A stretch of DNA of 64,000 bases from Flavobacteriales bacterium (GTDB taxonomy: Bacteria; Bacteroidota; Bacteroidia; Flavobacteriales; UBA7430), in contig NZJX01000019.1 in the NCBI GenBank assembly GCA_002692065.1, positions 90,240-154,239 of the forward strand, given 5' to 3'. The position numbers were made by a program, and so were the translations under genes. Shown here in pieces: positions 37,051-47,937 of this stretch. The notes under the pieces were generated by a model that did not search any database, was not told the origin of the DNA, and saw nothing but the letters and a program-made list of their open reading frames with translations. The first letter of the stretch is position 1. The number at the start of each line of letters is the position of its first letter.

Positions 37051-38289
37051 GTGAAGAAGTTTAATATACCAAACATATACAAATCTTCAATTATTAAAAA
37101 AATAAAAGAGATTCGACTTAAAAATGATCCTAGTAAAAATAATTTATCTCCAACAATACTTGATTTTGGGAAAATTAGATTTTATTTGGCTCGTCACTTT
37201 GGATTTTGCTTTGGTGTAGAAAATGCAATAGAAATTTCATACAAAGCTCTGAAAGAAAACCCAAATAAGAAAATATACTTATTAAGTCAAATGATTCATA
37301 ATGCCGATGTTAATAGTGATTTACAAAAAAAGGGTATAAGATTTATTATGGATACTCAAGGTAATCAATTAATTAATTGGAGTCAAATAAATTCTAATGA
37401 CATTGTAATAATTCCAGCTTTTGGGACTACTCAAGAAACATTAAAAACTTTAGAATCAAAAAATATTTCAACAAAAAAATACAATACAACTTGTCCTTTT
37501 GTAACAAGAGTTTGGAAAAGAGCTGATCAGCTTGGAAAACAAAGTTATACAATTATTATTCATGGAAAACATAATCATGAAGAAACAAAAGCCACATATT
37601 CATTTAGTAAAAAAAGTGCTCCATCATTGATAATCAAAAATTTAAGTGAAGCAAAAATTCTTGGTAATATAATATTAGGTATTGAACCTGAAAGTAGATT
37701 TTTTGAGATTTTTAAAGGAAAATTTAGTAAAAACTTTAATCCAAAAAAAGATTTAGATAATATTGGCGTGATTAATCAAACAACAATGCTTGCCATAGAA
37801 ACAAAAGAGATTTCGAACTACTTAAAAAGTGTAATTAAAAAAAAATTTGGAGAAAAAAAATTAGACTCTCATATTGCTAATACCAGAGACACTCTATGTT
37901 ATGCAACAAATGAAAATCAACAATCTACCTATGAACTTCTTAATTACAAAGCTGATTTAGCATTTGTAGTTGGAGGTTACAATAGTTCTAATACTTCGCA
38001 TTTAGTTGAATTATGTGAGTCAAAAATACCCACGTATTTTATATCAAATTCTGAAAAAATTTTGTCAAAAATTACAATTAATCATCATAATTTTAAAGAA
38101 AATAAAAATATATTAACTGAAAATTATTTACCTGAAAAAAGTAAAATTGATATATTATTAACTAGTGGGGCATCATGCCCTGATACAGTTATCGAAGAAG
38201 TTTTAGTTAAAATATTAAGTTTCTATAATTTAGACAATAAAATAAATAATATATTGAAAAAAATTGAAATGAAATATGACCAGAATTAA
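37051..38289 (+). CDS. ispH: 4-hydroxy-3-methylbut-2-enyl diphosphate reductase
   Basis: Last step of the MEP pathway, an Fe-S enzyme. The 412-residue protein has the three cluster cysteines C53 (FGFCFGVENA), C148 (NTTCPFVTRV) and C376 (SGASCPDTVIEE). It also has IIIHGKHNHEETKAT. It is longer than the roughly 300-residue E. coli enzyme, as is usual in Bacteroidota. The start is a GTG at 37051, since the overlapping ATG at 37049 runs straight into TGA. It overlaps the acyltransferase gene by 14 bases. Confidence 0.95.
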   Translation: MKKFNIPNIYKSSIIKKIKEIRLKNDPSKNNLSPTILDFGKIRFYLARHFGFCFGVENAIEISYKALKENPNKKIYLLSQMIHNADVNSDLQKKGIRFIMDTQGNQLINWSQINSNDIVIIPAFGTTQETLKTLESKNISTKKYNTTCPFVTRVWKRADQLGKQSYTIIIHGKHNHEETKATYSFSKKSAPSLIIKNLSEAKILGNIILGIEPESRFFEIFKGKFSKNFNPKKDLDNIGVINQTTMLAIETKEISNYLKSVIKKKFGEKKLDSHIANTRDTLCYATNENQQSTYELLNYKADLAFVVGGYNSSNTSHLVELCESKIPTYFISNSEKILSKITINHHNFKENKNILTENYLPEKSKIDILLTSGASCPDTVIEEVLVKILSFYNLDNKINNILKKIEMKYDQN

Positions 38290-39100
38290 AAAAATAATTG
38301 AAATAATTTGGACAATTTGGTGTTTATTATCTGCTACGATTTTAATACTTATTTCGTTTCCAGTCGTGATAATTCATGTTTTAATTTTTAATGAAAATAA
38401 AAGAAAGAATTTAGATATGTTTGTTAGGATAATTGCTAAAACTATAATGAATCTATGGGGAATAAAGCAAAAATTTATATTTGAAAAAAAATTGGATTAT
38501 AATAGATCTTATTTATATGTGGCAAATCATAAATCTTATCTTGATGCGTTTATTGCGATTCTTGGGATAAAACAATATAAAAATTTTATTGGAAAATCAG
38601 AAATGTTTAGTTGGCCGATAATTGGAACCTTATCAAAAATACTTGGAAATGTTCCAGTTAAAAGAGAATCTTCTTCATCAAGAAAAAAAAGTTATGAATG
38701 GTTAGTTGAAATACTTAATAAACAAATTTCACTATTTATTTGTCCTGAAGGTGCAGTTTATATGAATGATAAATTAATAAATGAAATGAGGAATGGAGGG
38801 TTTAGAGCAGCAATTGAATCAAATACTCCAATAATTGTTATGAGTATTATCAATGCAGGAATATTATTCCCTTCTGATAAAGTAAGAATAAGGCCCGGTA
38901 AATGTATTACCTATATGTCCGAACCAATTGAAACATCAAATTTAACTATAAATGACATAGATAATTTAAGAGAAAAAGTGAAAAATATAATTTTGAATAA
39001 TTTACTAAAGTATTATCCAAATGAAAAATATCCTATTGAATTTAATCCCCAAGATTACAAAGAAAAAGTCTATCTAGATACTTTAAAAAAAGAAAAATAA
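38276..39100 (+). CDS. 1-acyl-sn-glycerol-3-phosphate acyltransferase (PlsC-like)
   Basis: A 274-residue membrane-associated acyltransferase with an N-terminal membrane helix (about 10-35). It has the family motifs ANHKSYLDAFIA (the NHx4D active site) and FICPEGAVYM. Acylates lysophosphatidate with acyl-ACP or acyl-CoA to phosphatidate. It overlaps ispH by 14 bases and runs into icd after 23, a co-directional trio of unrelated housekeeping genes. Confidence 0.9.
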   Translation: MTRIKKIIEIIWTIWCLLSATILILISFPVVIIHVLIFNENKRKNLDMFVRIIAKTIMNLWGIKQKFIFEKKLDYNRSYLYVANHKSYLDAFIAILGIKQYKNFIGKSEMFSWPIIGTLSKILGNVPVKRESSSSRKKSYEWLVEILNKQISLFICPEGAVYMNDKLINEMRNGGFRAAIESNTPIIVMSIINAGILFPSDKVRIRPGKCITYMSEPIETSNLTINDIDNLREKVKNIILNNLLKYYPNEKYPIEFNPQDYKEKVYLDTLKKEK

Positions 39101-39123
39101 ATTTTATAAATTAATTTATCAAA

Positions 39124-40356
39124 ATGAAAAAAATAAAAGTTAATAACCCAATTGTAGAATTAGATGGAGATGAAATGACTAGAATAATTTGGTCATTTAT
39201 TAAAAATAGATTGATTCTTCCCTATTTAGACCTTGATATTAAATATTTTGACTTAGGTATAAAAGAGAGAGACAAAACAGATGATCAAATTACAATTGAT
39301 GCTGCAAAAGAAATTAAAAAATACAGTGTTGGTATAAAATGTGCTACCATTACTCCAGACGAAGATAGAGTAAAAGAATTTAAATTAAAAAAAATGTGGA
39401 GATCACCAAATGGAACAATAAGAAATATAATAGGTGGAACTGTTTTTAGAGAGCCTATTTTATGTAAAAATATACCCAGACTTGTTCCAAATTGGACTAA
39501 ACCAATTTGTATAGGTCGTCATGCTTTTGGTGATCAATATAAAGCTACTGATGTATTAATTAAAGAAAAGGGTAAATTAATTATGACTTTTGAACCTAAT
39601 GACGGTTCTAAAAAGAAATCATGGGAAGTTTTTAAATTTGACGGTAAAGGAGTAGCTATGTCAATGTATAATACAGATGAATCCATATACGGATTTGCAA
39701 GATCTTGTTTCAACCAAGCCTTATCAAAAAAATGGCCATTATATTTATCTACTAAAAATACAATTTTAAAGGCTTATGACGGAAGATTTAAAGATATCTT
39801 TGAAAATGTTTATAATAATGAGTTTAAATCAAAATTTAAAAAATATAATTTGATATATGAACATAGACTAATTGATGATATGGTTGCCTCTGCTCTAAAA
39901 TGGAATGGGGGATTTGTTTGGGCATGTAAAAATTATGATGGAGATGTACAATCTGATACAATTGCTCAAGGTTTTGGTTCATTGGGCCTAATGACTTCAA
40001 CATTAATTACTCCTGATGGTAGAACTATGGAAGCTGAAGCTGCACATGGAACTGTAACAAGACATTATCGACAGCACCAAAAAGGTTTAAAAACATCAAC
40101 TAATCCGATTGCATCTATTTTTGCCTGGACAAGAGGACTTGAATTCAGAGGTAAACTAGATAACAATAAAAGTCTAGTAAATTTCACAAACATACTTGAA
40201 AGAGTTTGCATTGAAACAGTTGAAAAAGGAATAATGACAAAAGATTTGGCACTTCTGATTAATAAAAAAGAGCTAAATGAAGATCATTATGTAACAACCG
40301 AGGAGTTTCTTGACGAAATTGATAAAGAATTAAGAATAAAATGCATTAGAAACTAA
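39124..40356 (+). CDS. icd: NADP-dependent isocitrate dehydrogenase, eukaryote-like type
   Basis: A 410-residue enzyme of the IDH1/IDH2-like subgroup rather than the E. coli Icd type. It opens [19 protein letters not shown] and has [19 protein letters not shown] (the substrate loop), [47 protein letters not shown] and [17 protein letters not shown]. It decarboxylates isocitrate to 2-oxoglutarate. Its end overlaps the end of clpB on the other strand by 11 bases. Confidence 0.97.
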   Translation: MKKIKVNNPIVELDGDEMTRIIWSFIKNRLILPYLDLDIKYFDLGIKERDKTDDQITIDAAKEIKKYSVGIKCATITPDEDRVKEFKLKKMWRSPNGTIRNIIGGTVFREPILCKNIPRLVPNWTKPICIGRHAFGDQYKATDVLIKEKGKLIMTFEPNDGSKKKSWEVFKFDGKGVAMSMYNTDESIYGFARSCFNQALSKKWPLYLSTKNTILKAYDGRFKDIFENVYNNEFKSKFKKYNLIYEHRLIDDMVASALKWNGGFVWACKNYDGDVQSDTIAQGFGSLGLMTSTLITPDGRTMEAEAAHGTVTRHYRQHQKGLKTSTNPIASIFAWTRGLEFRGKLDNNKSLVNFTNILERVCIETVEKGIMTKDLALLINKKELNEDHYVTTEEFLDEIDKELRIKCIRN

Positions 40357-42955
40357 GATTTATTTTTTGTTTTCTAAAAACTACTTTACCATCAAAACAA
40401 TCAATTAATATTGGATCATCATTTGATATTTCATTTGATAAAATAGATTTGGATAATGGATTTAAAATTAGTTTTTGAATTATTCTTTTAACGGGTCTTG
40501 CACCAAACTGGGGGTCGAAACTTGTTTTTGTCAAAAAATTTACCAAATCAGGAGATGCATCAATTATAATATTTTTTTTAGAGAGACTCTTTTTAAGTCG
40601 ATTAATTTGCATTTTTACAATTTTTTTAATTTGATTATTATTTAAAGAATTAAACATAATAACATCATCAATTCTATTTATAAATTCAGGACGAAAAACT
40701 TTTTTTAGCAAAGAAAAAACTTCTAATTTACATTTCTCAATTTGACTATCATTTAAATACATATTATTTTCTTCAAATTTTTCTTGTATCAATGTAGATC
40801 CAATATTAGATGTCATTATTATTATGGTATTAGTGAAATTAACTAGTCTACCTTTATTGTCAGTAAGTCTTCCATCCTCAAGAACTTGAAGTAATAAGTT
40901 AAAAACATCTGCATGAGCCTTTTCAATTTCATCCAATAGGATAACAGAATATGGTCTCCTTCTTACAGTTTCAGTTAGTTGTCCTCCTTCACTATATCCA
41001 ATATATCCGGGAGGTGATCCAATTAATCTGGATATAGAATGAGATTCTTGATATTCACTCATATCTATCCTAGTTATGAAATTTTCATCATTAAATAAAG
41101 ATTCTGTAATAGCTTTTGAAAGTTCTGTTTTACCCACTCCAGTTGTTCCAAGAAATATGAATGTACCAATAGGTTTATTAGAATCAGACAACCCTGATTT
41201 ACTTCTTCTAACCGCATCAGCTAAAGCTGAGATTGCTTCCTCTTGCCCAACAACTCTTTTATTCAAATCTTTTTCCAAGTTCAATAATTTATTCTTTTCA
41301 CTTTCCAACATTTTGGTAACTGGTATTCCAGTCCATTTTGAAATTATATCTGCAATATCATTAGAATCAACTTGTTCTTTTATGTAATTAAAATTTTTCT
41401 TTATTTTTTTAAGTTCATCTTTTAATTGTTTTAAATTTTCCTCAACTAACTTAATCTTACCATATCTTATTTCCGCTACCAAAGCAAAATTTCCTTCCCT
41501 CTCAGCAATATCAGATAATTGTTTTAAATTTTCTATTTTTTCTTTTTTCTTTTGAATATTCTCTACAATAGTTTTTTCATTTTGCCATTTCAAAAAAATT
41601 TCCTTTTTTTCTTCAAATAATTTTGATAATTCAATCTTTAAAAGATTCATTTTTTTTTGATCTTTTTCTTTTTTCAATGCTTCTTTTTCAATTTCTAACT
41701 GAAGTATTTTTTTTTCTAAAATTTCCAATTTTTCAGGCTTTGAATTAATGACTAATCTAATTTTAGAGGCAGCTTCATCAATTAAATCAATTGCTTTATC
41801 AGGTAAAAATCTATCAGAGATATACCTTCTTGATAATTCAACTGCAGAAATAATTGCATTATCTTTAATTTTTACTTTGTGATGATTTTCATATCTATCT
41901 TTGATACCTCTTAAAATTGCAATAGCTGAATCATTGGTCGGTTCATCTACTAAAACCTTTTGAAATCTTCTTTCTAGTGCTTTATCTTTTTCAATATATT
42001 TTTGATATTCATCTAGAGTTGTAGCACCAATTAATCTTAAATCTCCTTTTGCTAAGGCAGGTTTAAGGATATTTGCTGCATCCATAGCACCTTCACTTGC
42101 ACCAGCCCCAACTAATGTGTGAATTTCATCAATAAATAATATAATTTCACCTTCAGCGTCCGTAACTTCTTTAATTACTGATTTTAGTCTTTCTTCAAAT
42201 TCACCTTTATATTTAGCTCCAGCAATAAGAGATGACATATCCAATGAGTATATTGTTTTACTTTTTAAATTTTCTGGAATATCTCCCTTAATTATTCTAT
42301 GTGCTAAACCCTCTGCAATTGCAGTTTTACCTACACCTGGTTCACCAATTAAAATCGGATTATTTTTAGTTCTTCTTGATAAAATTTGTAAGACTCTTCT
42401 AATTTCATCTGTTCTACCTATTACTGGATCTAATCTATTTTGATGTGCAAGTTGATTTAAGTTTTTAGCAAATTTATTTATACTATCATAAGTATTTTCA
42501 GCACTTGGAGATTCTACTTTAGAGCCTTTTCTAAGAAATTTAATAGATTTTTCAAAATGATTTTCATTCACACCCAATGATTTTAGCATATTAGATGTTT
42601 CTCCTTTAACTTTAATAAGTGAAAGTAAAATATGATCTATTGCAACAAAGTCATCATTCCATTCTTTTATCAGTTCTTCAGATTTTTGAAAAACTTTCTG
42701 AGATTCCTGTGACATAAATTGTTGAGATCCATGAATTTTTGGGTACTTTGAAAATATAAGTTCTAATTCATTTTTTAAAATTGGTATTTTAATACCAATC
42801 TTTTTTAAAATCATAGGACAAATATTTTTGTCTATATTAATCAAAGATTCCAAAATATGAGATGGTTCAATAGATTGGTGAAGTCTTTCAACAGCAGTTC
42901 GTTGAGAATTTTGAATAACTTCTTGTGATTTAATAGTATATTTTTTAATATCCAT
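40346..42955 (-). CDS. clpB: ATP-dependent disaggregase ClpB
   Basis: An 869-residue Hsp100 chaperone. It has the N-terminal repeat domain, a first AAA+ module with [15 protein letters not shown], the coiled-coil M domain (about 410-525, lysine/glutamate-rich), and a second module with [27 protein letters not shown] is near the end. With DnaK it rescues aggregated proteins. Its 105-base upstream gap carries ATGTCA/TGACAT half-sites 15 bases apart that may be control elements (inference). Confidence 0.97.
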   Translation of the reverse strand: MDIKKYTIKSQEVIQNSQRTAVERLHQSIEPSHILESLINIDKNICPMILKKIGIKIPILKNELELIFSKYPKIHGSQQFMSQESQKVFQKSEELIKEWNDDFVAIDHILLSLIKVKGETSNMLKSLGVNENHFEKSIKFLRKGSKVESPSAENTYDSINKFAKNLNQLAHQNRLDPVIGRTDEIRRVLQILSRRTKNNPILIGEPGVGKTAIAEGLAHRIIKGDIPENLKSKTIYSLDMSSLIAGAKYKGEFEERLKSVIKEVTDAEGEIILFIDEIHTLVGAGASEGAMDAANILKPALAKGDLRLIGATTLDEYQKYIEKDKALERRFQKVLVDEPTNDSAIAILRGIKDRYENHHKVKIKDNAIISAVELSRRYISDRFLPDKAIDLIDEAASKIRLVINSKPEKLEILEKKILQLEIEKEALKKEKDQKKMNLLKIELSKLFEEKKEIFLKWQNEKTIVENIQKKKEKIENLKQLSDIAEREGNFALVAEIRYGKIKLVEENLKQLKDELKKIKKNFNYIKEQVDSNDIADIISKWTGIPVTKMLESEKNKLLNLEKDLNKRVVGQEEAISALADAVRRSKSGLSDSNKPIGTFIFLGTTGVGKTELSKAITESLFNDENFITRIDMSEYQESHSISRLIGSPPGYIGYSEGGQLTETVRRRPYSVILLDEIEKAHADVFNLLLQVLEDGRLTDNKGRLVNFTNTIIIMTSNIGSTLIQEKFEENNMYLNDSQIEKCKLEVFSLLKKVFRPEFINRIDDVIMFNSLNNNQIKKIVKMQINRLKKSLSKKNIIIDASPDLVNFLTKTSFDPQFGARPVKRIIQKLILNPLSKSILSNEISNDDPILIDCFDGKVVFRKQKINLSF

Positions 42956-43022
42956 TTACTTGACTTTTACTTTTTATTTATCAAAAATCTTGCCAAAAGT
43001 CATTTAATATTTTTTTGATGAA

Positions 43023-43052
43023 ATTATGTCATAGTTAGTTATATTTTGACAT
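43023..43052. promoter_or_regulatory. ATGTCA/TGACAT inverted half-sites upstream of clpB
   Basis: In the 105-base gap between umuC and clpB, ATGTCA and TGACAT form a 6-base inverted repeat about 15 bases apart. The same half-site family is at 10084-10098 upstream of an unrelated gene. A stress regulator is a guess; nothing here names it. The approximate coordinates cover both half-sites. Confidence 0.25.
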
Positions 43053-43060
43053 ATATTTAC

Positions 43061-44314
43061 TTAAATTTTAACATTGAGTATTTCACTCATTCTAGTAGTG
43101 TAACATGGAGAAAGTTTTTCTTGTTTCATACGCCATTTTCTATTTTGTCCCTGAACTGAAAGCCTTACTGTATCTCTTCCCATCTTATTATTTATACTAT
43201 CATATACTGACATAAGGCTTTTCCTTTTTTCTCTATTAATTGAATCAAATATACTCAACTGCAAGTTTGAATCTGGTAATATATGATGTAAGATAACTCC
43301 TCCTTTCTTATATATATAATTCTCACGATATATAGACTTTAGAGACTTTAATGCATACTTAACTATTTCTAAAGTATCATTAGTTGCTGTTGGTAAATCT
43401 AACGATTTTAAACCTATATAATGCTTACTATTTAATTTAAATGGATTTGTACGGATAAATACTGAAATTTTTTTTGTATAACTCTTTTGATCTCTTAATT
43501 TACTGGCACAATTTGATGCAAAACATGAAATAGATTCTTTTAGATCTTCAAACTTTGTAATACCAGAGCTAAAAGATCTTGATGTACGTATATTTTTTCT
43601 TGGAGAAATTTGATTTTCTAGAGGAAAACAAGATATTCCATTTAATTCTTTAACTAATTTAAGTCCTAAAATTGATAAATTTTTCTTAATCCACAATTCA
43701 TTACATTTTGAAAGTTCATAGGCTGTATATATTCCTTGTGAATTCAAAAATTTTGTTAATCTAGTACCTATTCCCCATAAGTCTTGTACCGGAAAATATT
43801 TTAAAGCTCTATTAATCAAATTAATTCCATCAAGTAAAAAAATTCCATTTTTACAATATTTTTTTGCTATACTATTAGCAATTTTAGCTAGGACTTTAGT
43901 TTTTGCTATCCCAACAGAAGTGGGTATACCTGTCCATTTTTTAACTTTTTCTCTTATAAATAGAGCTTTTTGCTTACAGGAAGCAATATTAGAAAAATCT
44001 AAAAATGCCTCATCAATGGAATAAATTTCTATTTTAGAAGATTCTGAAGAAAGAATTTTCATAACACGATTTGACATATCACCATAAAGAGCATAATTAG
44101 AAGAAAAAACTCTAATATCATTTTCTTCTATTTTCTTTTTTGCCTTAAAGGCAGGCTCTCCCATTTTAATGCCAATTTCTTTTGCCTCATTAGATCTTGC
44201 GATAATACAACCATCGTTATTAGAAAGTACAACAATAGGTTTATTCTCTAAATTTGGACGAAATACTCTTTCACAAGAAGCATAAAAATTGTTACAATCT
44301 ACTAGTGCTATCAT
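43061..44314 (-). CDS. umuC: Y-family DNA polymerase V catalytic subunit (UmuC)
   Basis: A 417-residue translesion polymerase. It opens MIALVDCNNFYASCERVFRP, with the first catalytic Asp. It has SNNDGCIIARSNEAKEIGI and IEIYSIDEAFLDF with the Asp-Glu pair, PTSVGIAKTKVLAKIAN, and the UmuC C-terminal block WRMKQEKLSPCYTTRMSEIL. It overlaps umuD by four bases, making a coupled umuDC pair. Bacteroidota often carry UmuC with a UmuD-like protease. Confidence 0.95.
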   Translation of the reverse strand: MIALVDCNNFYASCERVFRPNLENKPIVVLSNNDGCIIARSNEAKEIGIKMGEPAFKAKKKIEENDIRVFSSNYALYGDMSNRVMKILSSESSKIEIYSIDEAFLDFSNIASCKQKALFIREKVKKWTGIPTSVGIAKTKVLAKIANSIAKKYCKNGIFLLDGINLINRALKYFPVQDLWGIGTRLTKFLNSQGIYTAYELSKCNELWIKKNLSILGLKLVKELNGISCFPLENQISPRKNIRTSRSFSSGITKFEDLKESISCFASNCASKLRDQKSYTKKISVFIRTNPFKLNSKHYIGLKSLDLPTATNDTLEIVKYALKSLKSIYRENYIYKKGGVILHHILPDSNLQLSIFDSINREKRKSLMSVYDSINNKMGRDTVRLSVQGQNRKWRMKQEKLSPCYTTRMSEILNVKI

Positions 44315-44754
44315 GTTTCATGAATAATATGAGTAACTATACCCCAAATACTAAAATTCATTGAATCATCAATTTCAATATCCTTAAAATTTATATTTTC
44401 AGATTTTAAAAATAGTTTACGTTTTCTTCTTTTAATTCTTTTTACAGTAAACTCATTATCTATAACAGCAAGGACTATAGAGTTATCTTTTGGAGAAATA
44501 GATCTGTCAATAATTAGAACATCACCATCAAAAATATTTGCTTCAATCATGGAAGATCCATTAACTCTAACACAAAAAGTAGATTCAGGATGCTTAATTA
44601 AATAATCTTGAAGATTGATATCTAAATCTAAAAAATCATCTGCAGGAGAAGGGAAACCGGCATTAACTCTTTGTTCAAACAAAGGAATATCTACCAAACT
44701 ATTTTTTTTATAATAATTGATCAAAGAAATAGATATATTTTTTTTTATTTCCAT
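44311..44754 (-). CDS. umuD: UmuD-like S24 family protease/regulator
   Basis: A 147-residue S24 peptidase. The cleavage site is A32-G33 in VNAGFPSPADD. The catalytic Ser68 is in NGSSMI and the catalytic Lys105 in EFTVKR. After self-cleavage the C-terminal part activates UmuC. No DNA-binding helix-turn-helix precedes the peptidase domain, so it is UmuD, not LexA. The first gene of the pair, it has its own 92-base upstream region after mnmE. Confidence 0.94.
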   Translation of the reverse strand: MEIKKNISISLINYYKKNSLVDIPLFEQRVNAGFPSPADDFLDLDINLQDYLIKHPESTFCVRVNGSSMIEANIFDGDVLIIDRSISPKDNSIVLAVIDNEFTVKRIKRRKRKLFLKSENINFKDIEIDDSMNFSIWGIVTHIIHET

Positions 44755-44788
44755 AAATTTAAAAGATAATGTTCGAAATATTAAGTTA

Positions 44789-44796
44789 CAAAATTA
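44789..44796 (-). promoter_or_regulatory. Putative -7 element for umuDC
   Basis: On the minus strand TAATTTTG matches TAnnTTTG exactly, about 35 bases before the umuD ATG. Just downstream are GTAAC and CGAAC sites around an AT core, a position suited to an operator, but they are not a clear palindrome. I could not identify a -33 TTG. Confidence 0.3.
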
Positions 44797-44846
44797 GTAA
44801 ATATTTAAAGTTAAAAATTTAAAAAAAATAAAATATAACTTAAAAT

Positions 44847-46217
44847 TTACTTTCCAATACAAAAATCTTTGAAAATTGAATCCAATAAATTATCGTTAGT
44901 GATTTCACCAGTAATTTGACCAATATAATTTAAAGCTTCTCTTAGATCCATGGCTAGGAATTCACCAAAAACTTTATTTTTTATCCCCTCCTTAATAGCG
45001 AAAATATGTTTAAGAGAATTATTAAGAGACTCTAAATGTCTTGCATTAGAGACAATGAAATCATCACTTTCACTTAAATCTAATTTAATTTTAGACGTCA
45101 ACTTAGATTTTAATAAATCAATATTTTTTTCATCTTTTGCAGAGATAATAACTAAGTCATTTAAAGAGAAATTTTTATTATTAAATTTAATTAAATCAAA
45201 TTTATTTGCAACGGGAATAAAAATTTGTTTTTTATATAGATCTTGTAATTTTTTGATATCTGCTTTAACTTTAATTAAACTATCACGAATATCAAATAAA
45301 TAAATAACTAAACTTGATTTTTCAATTTTATCAAATGTTTTATCGATACCAATTTTTTCAATTTTATCATTTGAACTCCTTATTCCCGCAGTATCAAAGA
45401 ATCTAAAACTATAACCGTCGATATTAATTTGATCTTCGATAATATCTCTTGTCGTTCCGGGAATATCAGATACAATTGATTTATTTTCATTAGATAATAA
45501 ATTCAATAAAGTAGACTTTCCAACATTTGGTTCTCCAACTATTGCAACAGAAATGCCATTTTTTATAGCGTTACCTAAATTAAAAGAATTAATCAGCTTT
45601 TCAAGTAATTGTTTGAGTTCGTCTAATAATATTAAAAGTTGGTCTCTATTAACAAACTCTAAATCTTCTTGACTAAAATCAAGCTCTAATTCAATTAAAG
45701 AGGCAAATTTAATTAAATCTTTTCTTAACTTACTAAGTTTATTTGAATATCCACCTCTAAGTTGAGATATAGCAATTTTATGAGATTTTTCTGTTTTTGA
45801 TGATATTAGATCTGCTACAGCTTCTGCTTGAGATAAATCAATTTTCCCGTTAATAAATGACCTAAAAGTAAATTCACCAGGTTTAGCAATTCTACATCCA
45901 TTCCTTACTAATTTATTTAAAATATTTTCTTGAATATACGGTGAACCGTGACATGAAATCTCAACTGTATTTTCACCAGTATATGAATTAGGAGCCTTAA
46001 AAATATTATAAATAACTTCATCAATAATACCGTTATCAAAAAAATATCCATAATGAGATGTATGAGATTTTTGATTTATTAATTTTTTTTCATTGGAAGC
46101 TGACTTAAAAAAATTATCACAAATATTTATAGCATTAGGACCGGAAACCCTAATAACTGAAATTGCACTCAATTTGGTGCCAGTTGAAATAGCACATATA
46201 TCTTCGTTATTGATCAT
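44847..46217 (-). CDS. mnmE: tRNA modification GTPase MnmE
   Basis: A GTPase that, with MnmG, makes xm5U34 in tRNA wobble positions. It opens INNEDICAISTGTKLSAISVIRVSG, with the THF-binding domain. It has the G1 loop VGEPNVGKSTLLNLL, then DIPGTTRDI and DTAGIRSS, and ends with the signature FCIGK, whose Cys is catalytic. A TTG at 46226 extends the frame, but the ATG at 46217 is better. A helical domain links the two ends. Cotranscription with umuD is possible but the gap carries its own -7 element. Confidence 0.96.
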   Translation of the reverse strand: MINNEDICAISTGTKLSAISVIRVSGPNAINICDNFFKSASNEKKLINQKSHTSHYGYFFDNGIIDEVIYNIFKAPNSYTGENTVEISCHGSPYIQENILNKLVRNGCRIAKPGEFTFRSFINGKIDLSQAEAVADLISSKTEKSHKIAISQLRGGYSNKLSKLRKDLIKFASLIELELDFSQEDLEFVNRDQLLILLDELKQLLEKLINSFNLGNAIKNGISVAIVGEPNVGKSTLLNLLSNENKSIVSDIPGTTRDIIEDQINIDGYSFRFFDTAGIRSSNDKIEKIGIDKTFDKIEKSSLVIYLFDIRDSLIKVKADIKKLQDLYKKQIFIPVANKFDLIKFNNKNFSLNDLVIISAKDEKNIDLLKSKLTSKIKLDLSESDDFIVSNARHLESLNNSLKHIFAIKEGIKNKVFGEFLAMDLREALNYIGQITGEITNDNLLDSIFKDFCIGK

Positions 46218-46261
46218 ACAATACAAATGTAATAAATGTTATTAATTTTATTTTAAATAAA

Positions 46262-46292
46262 TTTGATAGTATAAAGTATTCTCATAATTTCG
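46262..46292 (+). promoter_or_regulatory. Putative Bacteroidota promoter for sucD
   Basis: A TTTG (46262-46265) is followed after 19 bases by TAATTTCG (46285-46292), one base off TAnnTTTG. The spacing equals the Bacteroidota -33/-7 layout, and the -7 element ends 16 bases before the sucD ATG. Confidence 0.4.
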
Positions 46293-46308
46293 TAAAAAAA
46301 TTATTAAT

Positions 46309-47178
46309 ATGAGTATACTTGTCGATGAAAATTCAAAAATTATTGTTCAAGGTTTTACCGGAAAAGAAGCTACTTTCCATTCAAAACAAATGATTGATTA
46401 TGGAACTAATTTAATAGCTGGTGTAACACCAGGAAAAGGAGGAACTTTTCACTTAAAAAAACCCGTTTACAATACTGTAAAGGAAACAATTAATATTCAC
46501 GGTGCTAATACATCTGTTATTTTTGTTCCACCTCCATTTGCTGCTGATGCAATTATGGAGTCAATTGATGCAGGGATAAAAGTTATTATTTGCATAACAG
46601 AAGGAATTCCAATTAATGATATGGTCAAAGTTAAACATTATCTAAATAATAAAAATACTAAACTTATTGGCCCTAACTGTCCTGGCGTGATTACACCAGG
46701 TGTAGCTAAATGTGGAATCATGCCTGCTAATGTTTTTAAATCAGGTAATATTGGTATCATATCTAAATCTGGAACTCTGACCTATGAAGCAGCAGATCAG
46801 GTAGTCAGAGCTGGACTTGGGATTTCAACTGCAATAGGAATAGGTGGAGATCCAGTTATAGGAACAACAACTGAAGATGCAATGAAAATGTTCATGAATG
46901 ATGAAAAAACTCATGGAATCATAATGATAGGTGAAATTGGTGGTACAATGGAATCTGATGCTGCAATTTGGGTTAAAGAAAATAATAAAAAACCCGTTGT
47001 TGGTTTTATAGCTGGCCAAACTGCTCCTAAAGGAAGAACAATGGGTCATGCAGGGGCAATAGTTGGAGGGAAAGATGACACTGCTGAAGCAAAAATGAAG
47101 ATTATGTCAAATTGTGGAATAACTGTTGTCAAATCTCCTGCTGAAATTGGTTTAAAAATGAAACAAATATTAAAATAA
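46309..47178 (+). CDS. sucD: Succinate-CoA ligase alpha subunit
   Basis: A 289-residue subunit that carries the phosphohistidine of the TCA-cycle ligase. It opens [25 protein letters not shown], has [39 protein letters not shown], and the phospho-His in [10 protein letters not shown]. The beta subunit sucC is not in this window. It lies six bases before fabG, so the two are cotranscribed. Confidence 0.98.
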   Translation: MSILVDENSKIIVQGFTGKEATFHSKQMIDYGTNLIAGVTPGKGGTFHLKKPVYNTVKETINIHGANTSVIFVPPPFAADAIMESIDAGIKVIICITEGIPINDMVKVKHYLNNKNTKLIGPNCPGVITPGVAKCGIMPANVFKSGNIGIISKSGTLTYEAADQVVRAGLGISTAIGIGGDPVIGTTTEDAMKMFMNDEKTHGIIMIGEIGGTMESDAAIWVKENNKKPVVGFIAGQTAPKGRTMGHAGAIVGGKDDTAEAKMKIMSNCGITVVKSPAEIGLKMKQILK

Positions 47179-47184
47179 AAATAT

Positions 47185-47931
47185 ATGAATTCTTTAGAAA
47201 ATAAAACAGCAATTGTTACAGGAGGTACAAGAGGTATTGGTAAAGGTATTTGTTTAAAATTAGCTCAAAATAAAGTAAATGTTGTTTTCACATATCTTAG
47301 TTCCAAAGAGAAAGCATTAGAAATAGAAAATGATCTAAAAAAATTTGGTATAAAAGTGAAAGGAATAAAATCTGACGTTTCGAACTATTCAGAATGTGAA
47401 AATGTAATTGATTACATTAATGATAACTTTAATTCTATCGATATACTTATCAACAATGCAGGCATAACTAGAGATAACCTCCTAATGAGAATGACTAAGA
47501 AAGATTTTGATAAAGTTATTGATACCAACTTAACTTCGATTTTCAATATGACAAAAGTAGTTCAAAAGAATTTTCTTAAGCAAAGGTCAGGCTCAATAAT
47601 TAATATATCTTCAATAGTGGGTGTTAGAGGAAATGCTGGTCAAAGTAATTATGCTGCTTCAAAAGCTGGTGTAATTGGATTTACTAAATCCATCGCTTTA
47701 GAACTAGGTTCCAGAAATATCAGATGTAATGCAATTGCTCCGGGTTTTATTGAAACTGAAATGACAAAAGATTTAAAATCTGAAATTATTGAAAACTGGA
47801 AAAAATCAATCCCATTAAAGAAAACAGGTACTGTTGACGATGTTGCAAATACTGTTCTTTTTCTAGCTTCTGACATGTCAAAATTTATAACAGGTCAAAC
47901 TATAAGTGTATGTGGGGGAATGCTAACATAA
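47185..47931 (+). CDS. fabG: 3-oxoacyl-ACP reductase
   Basis: A 248-residue classical SDR. The NADPH-binding VTGGTRGIGKGI is near the start, then NNAGITRDNLLMRM and the catalytic SSIVGVRGNAGQSNYAASKAG with the Tyr-x3-Lys. It ends FITGQTISVCGGM, the FabG-type tail. It reduces 3-oxoacyl-ACP in fatty acid synthesis. Other SDRs share the fold; the NNAGITRDNLLMRM block favours FabG. Confidence 0.93.
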   Translation: MNSLENKTAIVTGGTRGIGKGICLKLAQNKVNVVFTYLSSKEKALEIENDLKKFGIKVKGIKSDVSNYSECENVIDYINDNFNSIDILINNAGITRDNLLMRMTKKDFDKVIDTNLTSIFNMTKVVQKNFLKQRSGSIINISSIVGVRGNAGQSNYAASKAGVIGFTKSIALELGSRNIRCNAIAPGFIETEMTKDLKSEIIENWKKSIPLKKTGTVDDVANTVLFLASDMSKFITGQTISVCGGMLT

Positions 47932-47937
47932 TTTACG

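Noticed and set aside
41076-41387. A 103-residue open frame antisense to clpB
   Set aside because: Covers the second AAA+ module on the other strand; no independent evidence.
43061-44754. Reading umuDC as a mobile or plasmid-borne module
   Set aside because: Flanked tightly by core genes (clpB, mnmE) with the same base composition and no integrase or repeats.
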